From positions 24,734,616 through 24,798,615 of the forward strand of contig JAMXIF010001194.1 in the NCBI GenBank assembly GCA_028583685.1: a stretch of DNA of 64,000 nucleotides. Reading direction: 5' to 3'. The stretch's first letter is position 1, and each line of letters opens with the position of its first letter. This document shows, piece after piece, positions 1 to 11,171 of this stretch. A program made the translations under genes and the position numbers. The notes beneath the pieces are model-generated. The model ran no database searches, was not told the origin of the DNA, and saw only the letters and a program-made list of their open reading frames with translations. The DNA comes from Petaurus breviceps papuanus. Its lineage: Eukaryota; Chordata; Mammalia; Diprotodontia; Petauridae.

Positions 1-59
1 CTTAAAATTGCATTCCAGAAATCTGAAGCTAGGAAAGTTAATTTCAAGCCAAGTATAGG

Positions 60-868
60 TGGCCAATTGTTGGAAAAACTTTGCACAACTACAAATATAA
101 TCCTCCTAAGCCACAGATCTGACTGCCCCATTTTCCTGTACACAAATCTTTTGAATGCCTCTCTATTGTTTCTAGGGCAAAATACAAATTCTTCAGTTTG
201 ACCTTTGAGGTCTTCCACAATCTGGATCCAACTTACCTTAACAGTCTTATTTTAGAATACTCTCTTTCAAATACTTGATACTAGATTATTAGCTTAGAAT
301 ACTATATTATTAGCACTTTCCAGAAATCAGCATTTCATCACCTCTCTCTATGTGTTCATTTAAGCTGTCCCTTATGCCCAAGCTTCCCATCTCTACCTCC
401 CAGAATATTTATCTTCCCTTTCAAGACTCCGTTCAGTTGCCACCTCCTTTGTTATATTTATATCCAGAAGACCCCCAGAGCACTGGGCCTGTAATCAGGA
501 ATAACTGATTTCAAATCTGACCTCAAGACACTTAATTGTGTCACTCTAGACAAGTCACTTGACTTTTATTTGCTCAGTTTCCTCACCTGTAAAATGGGGA
601 TAATTAAGAGTACCTACCTCACAGGGTTGAGAGGATCAAATGAAATAATATTTGTATAGTGCTTATAGCACATGGTCTGGCACATGGTAGACACTATGTA
701 AATGTGTATTCCCTTTCTATTCCCCTTATTTCTCTTTCTCTCCTTAAATTCAAATTCAAATTATCTCATATTTAGTTTGTATCTCCAACTAGAACATAAG
801 CTCCCTGAGGACAGGGAATGTTTCTTTTTTTGTCTTTGTTATCCTAGAACCTAGGACACTGCCTTGCA
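60..868 (+). repeat. L2 LINE 3' end, split by a MIR-type SINE
   Basis: The left part resembles the end of L2 ORF2, and 730-868 is the L2 3' tail (AGCTCCCTGAGGACAGGGAA and a terminal CACTGCCTTGCACA). A MIR/CORE-SINE at about 470-712 interrupts it. Old and diverged. Confidence 0.7.
470..712 (+). repeat. MIR/CORE-SINE inserted in L2
   Basis: It has the typical MIR core CCTCACCTGTAAAATGGGGA and a CORE-like downstream part ending near GGCACATGGTAGACACT. L2 sequence continues on both sides. Confidence 0.75.
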
Positions 869-1880
869 CATTTATTTTTTTGATTGAGACCTGTGATTTC
901 ATCTGTGTGGGGAGCTCCAAGTGTGGAAATTTCTCTTACTGATGCAAATTAGATACAGCTATAATTTATATGATTTGCCCAGCATAATAAACCTAGTATG
1001 AGTCAGACATTTTACAAAGATTGAACACTTACTAAATGCTGAAGTAAACTGATAACATGTTTCATTGAGTTGTAGATAATGCAAATTCTTAATAGCGGAC
1101 ATATAGTTCTTACAGATCATCTGGGCAGAAAAGGAGAGACAATGTAATCAAGGCTTTTGTTTTGGTATTCTTTTATTCTTGTTCCATTTGATTCTTCAGT
1201 CTTTCAAATGATCTTTTAGCTCCAGTCGAATACTCAACCCCTTAAATCTGTCACTCATTTTTAAACCTAGCTTTTTATCTTTTTGATCCGCTTAATTGGG
1301 TACTTACCTTCTACTACCTAAAGCTTGACCCTTTTGCCACTAAATCCCAACTTTTCACACTTATTCCGTAATCTTTCTATTTCTTTTCATCTTTCCCTGC
1401 ATGTTTGCTCTGCAGTTGATCTCTTGTTAACCTTAGGCTTATTAAATGCTGACTTTATAACAGGCCCTGTATAGTCCAACTACTAAATCATGTTCAAAGT
1501 CCATGATCATTCTAGACAGTATGAAGGCCTCCCAGGTACTCTGGAAACCTTCAGCCCTCCAACGGCACATCAGGTCCAAATTAATCATAGCTGGTTTCAA
1601 ACAGAGACAAACCTGAACCTACTTAAGAGATGAATGCAACTGACCTAGCCTATATATATTTCAAGAATGAATCTCAGTTATTTCTCTCAACCTAAAATCT
1701 AATACACTTCATTTAATGAAGTTGTCAAATGAGTTATAGTTTCTCTCTTAATATTTGTAGCAAGAAATAAAATGGAGAAATTAAGTTATGAGCTAAGAAA
1801 ATTGATCTAAATTACTTAAGTCAAAACAATGGAAGCAACCTAATCGCCTTTTCTTCTTAATTTAAAAAAATTATCTGGGT

Positions 1881-2070
1881 CAGTGGTGTCAAACTCAAAC
1901 ATAAACAGGGTCACCAAACTGTATATAAGGATCACTGCTAGCACATATTGACCTAGAAAATGAAATATCAACATTTTTTGCAGCATTTTTGCTTAATTTG
2001 TTAAATCTTCCCCAATTATATTTTAATCTGCACTTTTTGCAGCCCACAGGCTACATGTTTGACACCTTTG
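1881..2070. mobile_element. Small hAT-type DNA transposon remnant
   Basis: The ends CAGTGGTGTCAAACTCA and CATGTTTGACACCTTTG form an imperfect terminal inverted repeat about 190 bp apart, with no coding capacity. This is the form of a non-autonomous hAT element. No clear 8-bp target duplication remains. Confidence 0.6.
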
Positions 2071-2574
2071 GTGTCATTTCTAAAAAATATTATCTTTGCA
2101 ATGTTTTATGCAATCATTTCAAAAGTAAAAATTCAACATTCATACACTCCCCATAATCAGGGATGGAATATTGAAAACTGAACACTAGTAAAAGTATTTT
2201 TTAGTGTAATGAATAAGTCTCTCTATAAAAGGGAAGTGCATCTCAGTAGCACTTTCAAAATATTTTTGTGAGAAAAGAAAAGAAAATGTCTGTGGAAGTG
2301 GGAAAGTCAGAATAAAAAAGTACTTGAAGTATTCTTTAATGAACAGTATCATCCTGCCATGCTGGAAAACAGGTGTAGGAAGAAATAAGCCACCAGCAGT
2401 AGTGGAAACCTGTTACAAAACAAACATCAAACTCCTTATACATGGAATAGAATTCAAAATGGCTTCTCTGATCAGATAAATTATTCTCTCAGATATTTTT
2501 AAATGAAAACATTTTATGTTTTGTTATAGAGGCTAGATATTTGTTGGGTGTTTTAATAGCGCTTTTTTTTCACT

Positions 2575-2752
2575 TCCACTTGGAGTCAAAGGATCTGAAT
2601 TAAAATCCCAGCTTTCCCATTTACTATCTGTGTGACTTTGAGCAAGTCACTTAACTTCTCTCAGTTTCCTCAACTGTAAAATGAGGAAGTTGGACTAGGT
2701 ATCCTCTAAAGTTGCTTATAGCTTTACATCTGTGATCCTATGAATCCCAGGG
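2575..2752 (+). repeat. MIR-type SINE
   Basis: It contains the MIR core: GTGACTTTGAGCAAGTCACT, then CAGTTTCCTCAACTGTAAAA. It ends before a TA-rich tract at about 2771-2810. Confidence 0.75.
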
Positions 2753-2770
2753 AATTCCTTGAATTTACAT

Positions 2771-2810
2771 TTATATATGTATATATATACATTATATATA
2801 TATATATATA
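2771..2810. repeat. (TA)n microsatellite
   Basis: Alternating TA with a few interruptions, directly 3' of the MIR. Confidence 0.85.
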
Positions 2811-3246
2811 CATTACTCTTCTCTGTGCTTATAAAGGTATAACAATTCTTTAAAATAATTAGGGTATCTCTAATAATACAGAGTTACTGTCAGAGGATAT
2901 GAAAATGGTGCTCTTAAGATCTAAAGAATTTATGCCTCTTCTCTAAAGGTGACTAATACTCAAAGTAACTTTATTCATATGTCAGTCAAGTCTATTATGT
3001 GCGTGGTTCTTCATTAACAATGCTATCAGAAGAAATGTTCAGGGTGAAGTTTCACATAGGTACTTTAGAGTTTTCAGCATGAAATTCAAGCTCAATAATA
3101 GCAATTCAATACTAGCAAGAGTTGTTAATTTACGCTTCACTTTGGAAACACAAATGACAGTATTTGAAAGTCCTCCACAACTTGCACAGAATCTTTTCAA
3201 GATTAGACCAAAACAAGAAATAAATTCATTAATCTGAATTACATAA

Positions 3247-3423
3247 TTTTTTTTTTTTTGCTTTTTTGGAGAGGGGAAGGTAGGGCAATTGGGGCTAAGT
3301 GACTTGCCTAAGATCACAAGGCCAGTTTTTGTGTGTGTGTTAAGTGTCTGAGGTCACATTAGAATTCAGGTCCTCCTGACTCCAGGGCCGCTGCTCTATT
3401 CACTGCACCACCTACCTGCCCCC
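3247..3423 (-). repeat. tRNA-type marsupial SINE (type a)
   Basis: Read on the minus strand it starts GGGGGCAGGTAGGTGGTGCA (A-box-like) and ends in an A-rich tail, the poly(T) on the plus strand. It is diverged from the other copies. Confidence 0.85.
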
Positions 3424-3544
3424 ACAAAATTTTTAAAACTTCCTTTTGGTAAGTAAAAAAAAATCCTTATATTTTTTTGCTGAACTTAAAAAATAACTAT
3501 TAGCAATAACATGAACTAATAATAACTTGTTTTCTATAAAAGAA

Positions 3545-3770
3545 CAATTTTAGAGGACTCACGAGGAAATATGCTACCCTAAAAGACAAGGGAGGGACTC
3601 AGGGTACAGAATGAGACAAATAATTTTGAACCTGGTCAATGAAGGAACTTTTTTGCTTGACTGTGCACATTTGTTACAAATTTGTTTTTCTTATCATTTT
3701 CCAATGAGGGGAAGTAGGAGGGAGAAAAACTGGATTTTTGTTAATTAAAAAAATAAAAGAATAATTTGGA
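3545..3770 (+). repeat. 3' tail of a LINE/HAL1-like element
   Basis: It shares a diagnostic order with 61860-62640: AAACATGCTACC-like motif, CAGAATGAGA, a GACTGTGCACATTTGTTACAA-like block and an AT-rich end. No ORF is associated here. Confidence 0.5.
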
Positions 3771-3961
3771 TTATTACCTAAATTCTACAGCAAGAAATAG
3801 AAGACAAAGTAAGCAAGATGACAATTTCCACAGCGGAAGAGTTTCAGATTTTCACACTAGATTTACACAGCATACTATGTTTCTGCCCACTGATAAAGAA
3901 GACATTTAAAGGCAGAAAAGGCCACCAATTAATGTTGAGGTCAAAGAAGTTCTCCTACACT

Positions 3962-4160
3962 CAGGGTTCTTAACCTTTTCTGTGATATGTAACCCTTTGG
4001 CAGTATAGGAAAGCCTATTGACCACTTCTCAGAATAATGTTCTTAAGTGCATAAAATGAAATACGTAGGAGCACAAAGGAAACCAACTACACTGAATTAC
4101 AGTTATTAACATATTAAAACAAGCAAACAAGTTAATGGATCCCTGGTTAAAGAACCTTCA
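3962..4160. mobile_element. hAT-type MITE
   Basis: It opens with CAGGGTTCTTAACC and closes with GGTTAAAGAACCTTCA, an imperfect inverted repeat. The interior resembles a short ancient hAT (Charlie-group) element of therian genomes. No coding capacity. Confidence 0.6.
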
Positions 4161-4429
4161 TCTAAAGGAATGGTCGTGGAAGGCAAAGAAAAATATTGTG
4201 ATTCAGAATTTGTTGCATATGGTTAAAATGTAGAACAATTCGATTATTTTCCTATTAAGAATCAATCCTGAATTGTGCCTTTTATGCATTTCCCAATGTG
4301 ATTCTTAGTAAACTCTATACCTTCATGACAAAACTTCAAACTTTATGTTTAGCATTTCCTCTGGAAATGGGGGTGAAGTTATTTTACAATAAAATACTTG
4401 ACACTCAAAATCTATAAAGAGTTGATAGT

Positions 4430-5215
4430 ATCATGAGGGGCATTCTCCAAATACACAAATGATCAAAAGCCATGAAGAGTTAGAAATATAAACTGTCAAA
4501 AGCCCTATGAAAACTTGTTCAAAATGACTAATAGAGGAATGCAAATATAAACTCATCAAATTAGTAAAGATGGTAAAAGATGTAAAAATTCATTAAAGGA
4601 AAGAGGGGCTGTGGGAAAACAGGGATAATTTGACTGTTCGATTTGTAAATTGCCTCGACCTTCTTAAAAATGATTAGGAATTATGTAAGGAAAGTTACTA
4701 AACTATTCATATCCTTTGCTCCAGATAGCCTACTCTTGGGACTACACACTAAGGAGGTTACCGACAGCAAATATTTATAGCAACATGATAAAACTGGAAA
4801 CAAAATATACACTGTATGCACCAGTGATTAGGGAATTACTGAGCAAATTATGGTACATGAATATAATAAAATGTTACTGTTATAAGGAATGACAAATAAA
4901 AACAATTTAAAAAATTCAGAAGATTTGTACCCATTGATGCCAAGTGAAGCAACAATTTACTTCAGAGCCAAGTAAATAAGTTTTTATACAATAACCACAA
5001 TAACATAATGAAAAACAACACTGAAAGATAAAAGAAGTCTATCAATGCAGCAAATGAGATGCAGAGGATGGCTTTCCTTTTGGTAGAAAGCTGATGATGC
5101 TTCTTTTTACAAAGAAGTTTTCTATTAGTGAAGTTCAAGGGATGATTATTGGGAAGTTATAGCAATGTAAACAATCAACAAAATATTAACAAAAAATAAA
5201 AAGAGGAAAGGAAAA
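4430..5215 (+). repeat. Old L1 ORF2 C-terminus and 3' UTR fragment
   Basis: Sequence such as AAATATTTATAGCAACATGA and GGGAATTACTGAGCAAATTA matches the LFIAAL...WI part of L1 ORF2 seen in cleaner copies at 11870 and 26110. Heavily broken; belongs to an older subfamily than the L1 at 11172. Confidence 0.6.
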
Positions 5216-6789
5216 CCCAAAGAGCAATGTACATAGTGTCTATAACAACATAAATAAAGACAACACTAAGAGACAACAAAACTCAGGTCAAATATATCTC
5301 ATATTAGTAGTGTACTTTCAAAATAAAAGGAAAATTCTTTTTTTCTGATCTTCAAAAAGAAATATATCATCATTCGCACTCAGACCATTAAGTGGAATAT
5401 ATGTTATAGGGGTTTTGCTTTGGCATTTACTCAGAAATATCAGCTGTGTCAAAACAAAAGGTATTAATGAAATTTCGCAAAATTAATACAAAGCCCTGAT
5501 TAAGTCAATGAGGTCCAGAAAAAGTTCGGTCAATCTAATTTTCACTTTTGTGCTTTCCACAGCAAAGGAGTCTACCTGTCAGCCCCTCTCTACAACCAGT
5601 TGTATTATTCTATTACCAGAGCTTCCTTTCTTGCCATGAAACAAGAAATAGCTTGCATATGGAATAAAAAACTGAATACTTCTAAAAACTAACTATAAGA
5701 ATCTGTTCCCTATTATTCTGTTATCTTGATTACTTGATTACAACCCACCCCAAAAAATCATTTACAAAAGCCTGTTATTTAAAATTGAACACACACCCTA
5801 AAAGGAGGAAGGAATTCCCTTTGAGGAATCTCAGTCCAATTTGGGTGAAACTTTTGTTTATAAATTGGAAGCCCATGTCTATATCTAGAAAACATATTCT
5901 CAGAGTCACATGAATTAAAAATTAATGTGTAATTCTTTCAAGAATGTGAACATACGTTCTGAGAAAGACTTAAACTGCCTTTTAAGCATAGGCTGAAAAT
6001 ACTTTAATGTATCTGCTTCTAAGAGCAGAAAAATCTTAGTTTTTGCCATCTAGCTCAAAAGTTATTGGAACCTTGAATAAGTAAGGACTATTCTACTAAG
6101 AATCTACATATACTCCAACTGTTTCAAAGGAGAAAATTTGCATTTTGTAATAATTATGAATTCTGTTGACTCTGGCTTCCTGTTGGTAAAGTAGACAGAT
6201 TCTTGGATTTTTTCCAAATTGGCTTGGTCAGCTAATCTCCACACTTGGGATTAAAGAAGCTACCATTCAGTGCAACATCTTCAGAGACAAAATAAATTCT
6301 CCCCAGAAGTAAGTTTACTCATTTGTACCAGGTAGCACTAATTTTGTAGGAATTCTGTTTAATTGTTTGGGGTTTAGATTTTTGCAAGGAGGAAAATACA
6401 TTTCCAAAGAGAATGTTTCTCCCAAACAAAAAGCATGTTGGTTATTTTTTTTTCCATGAAGGTTTATTTTTAAAAGCTCTTGTAATAAAGTTTAAGACAA
6501 TTCCTAATGTAAGGATAGGGCCATTCAAATGAAATTCACTTTCTGGGAACAAGTACTGCCCTCTACTTCGGAGGATTGGGAGGAAGGAATGAAAGAACTC
6601 ACTCTCAGATAGATACAAAGTATAAGCCTAAGCAGAGTGGTTCTCCTGTTCCTTAGAACAAGGGAAGTAATTAAATGTCTGAATTTTAAAAGACTTCCTT
6701 CTGAACTTCTATCCTGAAGTAACTGAGGTGATAATAATATAAGACCAGAAATTACCATAGAGTAGATAGTTACAAGATATTGAAAGCAA
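5216..6789. other. No recognised feature
   Basis: AT-rich intronic sequence. I see no convincing repeat, exon or RNA gene here. Confidence 0.5.
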
Positions 6790-7575
6790 TCCAACTCAAC
6801 AAATATTTACTAAGTTCCTACTATGTGAAAGATATTGTATTAAGTATCAGATACAAAAGGAATACATTTTACTAAGGAAATAAACCATGTACAGAGTTAA
6901 GTAATTATAAGGTAATTTGAAGAGGGAGAAAGCATTAATTACTGGGGGAAACCAGGAAGGCATCACAGAAGAGAAAGCACTTGAGTTAAGCCTAGAGTAA
7001 AAGGAAGGTAAGTATTCTGGAGAGATGACAAAAAGATGTATTATAGGCATGAGGCATACAGCCTGTGCATAGAGAAGGGAGAAAATAACTGACAATCATA
7101 TACATTTCATTTGATCCTCAACCCTATAAGTTGTTCAATACTACGAGCAATTATAATCCTCATTTTATAGATGAGGAAATTAAGTCCATGATGCCAAATA
7201 GCTTATCTAAGCTCACACAACTAGTAAATTATGAGGGGGAATTTGAACCTGGGTCTTCCTGAATCCAAGTCAAGCATTCTATCCTCTACACTAAGTTAGT
7301 GACTTCAGGGAACAGTTAGTCCATGCTGGCTGGAATGAAATGTTTGAAGAGGAATAATTGGGGGGGGGAAATGAACCCAGAAAAGTGGGTAGAAGACAGG
7401 CTATAAAGTCCTTTAAATGTCAAACTGAGGACTTTCTGAAGACAAGAGAAAGCTACTCAAGATTTTGAGGAGAAGAGTGACATTGTCTGCTTCAAGAGGA
7501 TAACTTTGAATAAAAAAAAAAGACAAATGTGGATAATAGTGGAAAGCAGAGGGACTGCTTAGGAAGTTATTGTAA
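6790..7575 (-). repeat. Antisense L2 fragment, split by a MIR
   Basis: It begins with the complement of the L2 3' end (CTCAACAAATATTTACTAAG, CCTACTATGTG) and continues through 3' UTR/ORF2 complement. A minus-strand MIR at about 7098-7310 (ATAGATGAGGAAATTAAG core) interrupts it. Confidence 0.7.
7098..7310 (-). repeat. MIR-type SINE within antisense L2
   Basis: It shows the MIR complement: CATTTTATAGATGAGGAAAT, then CTCACACAACTAGTAAATTA and GGGTCTTCCTGAATCCAAGT. Confidence 0.75.
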
Positions 7576-7750
7576 TAGTGAGAAATGCATATAATAATAT
7601 AATTATTGTATATTATATGTGATTATATGTAATATAATAATTATAATAAAAAGTGAGAAATGATGAGGGTTTAAACTGGTATATATTCACTTTAAAATGA
7701 TAGACTTCATAATAAAAATGAAAATACTATTCAAATTAAATTACACTTTT

Positions 7751-8084
7751 TTTTTTTTTAAAGCAATCGGGGTTAAGTAACTTGCTCAAGGTTACACAGC
7801 CAGTTATTTCTGGGTGTGGTGCCGAGTGTCTGAGCCTGGGATTCGATCTCCAGGTCGTCCCAACACTGGAACCGGTACTCTTACTCGCTGAGCCACCTGG
7901 CTGCCCCTAATTCTTTTTTTTTTTTTTTTGCCTTTTGGAGGGCAATTTTGGGGTTAAATAACTTGCCCAAGGTTACACGGCTAGTATTTTTGTGTAGGTG
8001 TTAAGTGTCTCAGGCTGGAACCGAACTCGGGTCCTCCCGACTCCAGGGCCAGCGCTTTACTCACTGCGCCACCTAGCCGCCCCT
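7751..8084 (-). repeat. Tandem pair of tRNA-type SINEs sharing one target duplication
   Basis: A type-b SINE (about 7751-7912) and a type-a SINE (about 7913-8084) lie head-to-tail on the minus strand. The perfect 13-bp repeat AAATTACACTTTT at 7738-7750 and 8085-8097 flanks the pair as a whole. An A-rich tail separates the units, so one SINE probably landed at the end of the other. Confidence 0.85.
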
Positions 8085-8273
8085 AAATTACACTTTTAAT
8101 GTTATACCAATCAAATTACCATGAGGATACTTTACAGAGCTTGATAAAATAATAAAATTCATTTAAAAAAAAAAAAGGTTTAGAATATCAAGTGAAATGA
8201 TGAAAAGAAATAAGGATGAAGGAGGAATAGGACTTCCAGATTTCAAACTACATTATAAAAAAGCAGTCATCAA

Positions 8274-8450
8274 GGGGCAGCTAGGTGGCGCAGTGAGTAA
8301 AGCTCTGGCCCTGGAGTCAGGAGGATCTGAGTTCGGATCTGACCTCAGACACTTAACACACGCACACACACACACACATACACACAACTAGCCATGTAAC
8401 CTTGGGCAAGTTACTTAACCCCAATTACCCTCCAAAAGGCAAAAAAAAAA
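8274..8450 (+). repeat. tRNA-type SINE (type a) inserted in L1
   Basis: It starts GGGGCAGCTAGGTGGCGCAG and has a degenerate B box, an internal (CA)n tract at 8358-8388 and a poly(A) tail. Flanks CAGTCATCAA (8264-8273) and GAGTCATCAA (8453-8462) are the target duplication in the L1. Confidence 0.92.
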
Positions 8451-8965
8451 AGGAGTCATCAAAACTAGGTTAAAGAATAGAGAGATAGATCAATGAAATA
8501 GATCAGAAGAGGGAAATTAAAAAAAATAATAATAGAACCCAATAATCCAGTTTTTCAAAGTAGAAAATATAAGTTACCTAGGGATAAAACTCCCTTTTTG
8601 ATGAAAAACTCCTAGGAAAACTGGAAATCAGTCTGGCAGAAATGAGGTTTAGACCAACATCATATACCATGCTCTACAATAAATGGATATGCAATTTCAA
8701 TATTAAAGATCGTCATATAAAAAAACTAGAGAAACAGAACACATAACTTTCATGTCTATGGGTAAGAGATGTAAATTCTTAACTAAACATGAGATAGATG
8801 CAATTACAAAAAAATAAAATAATTTTGATTATTTGAAACTGAAAAGCTTCTGCATAGACAACATTAATGCATGTAGGATAAGAAGAAAAGTGGCAGAATG
8901 GGGGGAAAATCATTGTTATCAATTTTCTCTGAAAAGGGATTAGTATCAAAAATAAATAAACAATA

Positions 8966-9020
8966 AATATATGTATGTGTGTGTATATATACACGTACAT
9001 ACACACACATATATAAATAA
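8966..9020. repeat. (TG/TA/CA) microsatellite
   Basis: Mixed alternating purine-pyrimidine tract within the L1 relic. Confidence 0.7.
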
Positions 9021-9119
9021 AATATTAATAGTCATCCCCCAATACACAAATGGTCTAATGATATGAACAACAGTTCTCAAAAGAATTGCAAAATATTCAT
9101 GAGAGAGAGAAAATTAGTT

Positions 9120-9950
9120 ATGAATTTTATTTTGAACTTGTTGAGTTTGAGATGCTAATGGGACATCTTGGTGGAGCATTATTTGGCAATGCTGTTTTGG
9201 AGTTCTGGAGAGATATAAATCTGGAAGCCATCTGCAGAGAGATAAGTAAACCAATGGGAACTGATGAGGACACCAAGAGATAGAATGTAGGGAGAAAAGA
9301 TCATCTAGCACAAAGTCTTTAGGGACATTCATGCTTAGTGGACAGAAAACAGATGATGTGTATGTAGTATTAATGCAATAGGAAGATCTTCCTCGCCCAT
9401 TAATAGGCCTAACACATGGAGCCTGTGGTCACATGGAGCCCAGTGTGGGAGGAGCTTGCAGGGGGTGGGGGAAAGATGGAGAGAGAAGAGAGAGAGAGCA
9501 TGAGTAGAGAGCATGAGCAGAGAGTGAGAGTAAGGCAGAGCAGAGAGAAAGAAGCAAGCAGTGAGTGGGCAGAGGGAAGAATTGGTCCAAAGGAACTTGT
9601 TTTTGTGGGAAGGCCTAACAAAAAGAAAGTTGAGGATATCAGGGGTGCTCCCTGGATTAGTGATAAGTACCTTGTTAAATTTTACCTCCTAGTATCCTAG
9701 ATGTTCTAAACAAATATTTTTGTTCTGCCTTAGAGGAAGAGAGTTTATTATGTTTTGTGAATTTAGCCTGGAAATATGCATGCATATTCATAAGGGCTGC
9801 TATGGGTATCGCATTGGTGGTACATGATGACATAGCCAAGAAAGGCAAGTACAATAAAGAGAAAGCAGTGTTGTTGAAGCTAAGTGAACAGAGAATATGC
9901 AGAGGTTGTGTAGAATGGTTGTGTAGGCTGTCTCAGTGGATGAGGATTAA
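9120..9950 (-). repeat. Antisense L2 fragment, split by a solo LTR
   Basis: The left part (GAGTTTGAGATGCTAATGGG) and the right part from 9825 (AGAGAAAGCAGTGTTGTTGA) are consecutive pieces of the antisense L2 ORF2 seen also at 22405-22700 and 58230-58560. The solo LTR at 9359-9824 separates them. Confidence 0.65.
9359..9824 (+). mobile_element. Solo LTR of an endogenous retrovirus-like element (fossil)
   Basis: It starts TG and ends CA, and the perfect 5-bp repeat TGATG at 9354-9358 and 9825-9829 flanks it. It shares with the LTR at 50621-51229 an ACATGGAGCCTGTGGT block, TTTGTGGGAAGGC and the end (GCA)CTGG-like to TACA. No internal region is present. Age is moderate: it is clearly diverged from its relatives. 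Confidence 0.7.
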
Positions 9951-9959
9951 GAAAAAGCC

Positions 9960-10100
9960 ATCTGATCCAATGAAACAATATAAGTGCTTTGCAAACTTTA
10001 TAGCACTATACATTAAGCTATTATTATCATTTAGCAATAAAGCAATGACTAATAAGCACTTTGAAAACTTTAAAGTCCCATAAGTATTAGATGTTATTAT
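9960..10100. repeat. MIR/CORE-SINE 3' portion
   Basis: AAGTGCTTTGCAAACTTTAT and a second similar GCACTTTGAAAACTTTAAAG block resemble the downstream part of MIR-class SINEs. Family and exact limits are uncertain. Confidence 0.4.
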
Positions 10101-10137
10101 TATTTGTAAAATAGCTGGGTCAAAAGTAAAACTGCAT

Positions 10138-10161
10138 TGTGGAGGCAGAGTAGCTACCACC

Positions 10162-10247
<86 letters not shown>

Positions 10248-11165
10248 TCTGTCAGCAAGCATCTGGAAACTGGGCTGCTACTGATGGACTGGAACTTTGA
10301 AGAGGAAAGTGACTTTGATTTTGAGCACGGAGCTGGAGAAAGTGATTTTTATTTTGAGAACAGAGCTTATGGTGGTGGAGCTTCTTCTGAAACTTCTGCT
10401 AAGAGCTCCTGAGAACCAGCCAGAGCTGCTGAAGACTTCGGAGGGCCAGCTGGAGCTAGCAGAGGAAGCATGACTGTGATGTCTGTACTTTGTCTGTCTG
10501 TGGCTTTGCTAAGCTTTGTCTTCCCAGAAACAAACTGCGAAGGACTTGAGGAGGACTGAACACTGTGAGCTTCAATATGGAATAGAACTGGACAAATAAC
10601 TGGACAAGGAACTGAGAGCTGCCTACCTTTGAACCCAGGTGACAGTTGTGCAGATTCAGGTAGGAGCTGGGACTATGAAAGAGGAACCACAGAAGTTAAA
10701 AGCCTGCCTTGAGTCAAAATGAAATGACCTCTCCATGGGTACTGAGTAGTGACTAATGAAATTGTAACTTACTTGTGACCTAAGAGTGGATGGCACTTGT
10801 ACTTTCCACTACCCCTTAAGAGGGTACTGAGTAGTGACTGATGAAACTGTAACTTAATTGAACTCCATGGGTGGAGGACTTTGACTTTTATACTTTGTGA
10901 TTGAATTAAGGACTTTGTGATTGACTAAATGAATGTACTTTGTTCAAAACTATGTGACCACTTTGGTGAAAACTATGTGGCCATTTTAATAGTAAGTTGT
11001 TGAGTTGTGACATGGTGAATGCTGTATTTCGATTTTCTGTGAATGTTTTGTCTGATTTGTTACTGAATAAATAGAGTTCTCTATACTATATAATAAGAAC
11101 CTTGCAAGCTGTTCACAGCTGCAGTCCTCTGGAAAGCTGCTTGTGTATGGCTTTATAAATGGGTT
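10138..11165 (+). mobile_element. Unclassified block, possibly an LTR or non-autonomous retroelement
   Basis: About 1 kb without ORFs. It carries a long (GA)n tract at 10158-10243, short internal direct repeats (10738-10774 with 10823-10860; a GTGACTTTGATTTTGAG pair near 10306-10365) and AATAAA at 11065. It lies between a MIR-like piece and an L1. I could not find convincing flanking repeats, so the LTR assignment is only a guess. Confidence 0.35.
10158..10243. repeat. (GACA)n/(GA)n microsatellite
   Basis: GACAGACAGACAGACA followed by a long pure GA run. Confidence 0.95.
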
Positions 11166-11171
11166 CACAAT

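Larger units (their letters stand above)
7655..9110 (+). repeat. L1 ORF2 fragment interrupted by three SINEs
   Basis: Translations at 8100-8275 (IPIKLP..., GGIGLPDFKLHYKKAVIK) match the L1 ORF2 region C-terminal to the reverse transcriptase. The frame continues after the SINE at 8274-8450 toward FDYLKLKSFCIDN-like sequence near 8840. Many stops and frameshifts. SINEs at 7751-8084 and 8274-8450 are younger insertions with target duplications. Confidence 0.85.

Noticed and set aside
7580-7645. AT-rich palindrome resembling an attachment or origin site
   Set aside because: Low-complexity ATAATATAATTAT sequence; expected by chance in such AT-rich DNA.
8197-8391. 64-residue open frame
   Set aside because: A chance join of L1 ORF2 residues and SINE sequence across an insertion boundary.
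9933-10412. Open frames rich in Ser-Leu or Arg-Glu repeats near 10.2 kb
   Set aside because: They are translations of the (GA)n microsatellite, not a gene.
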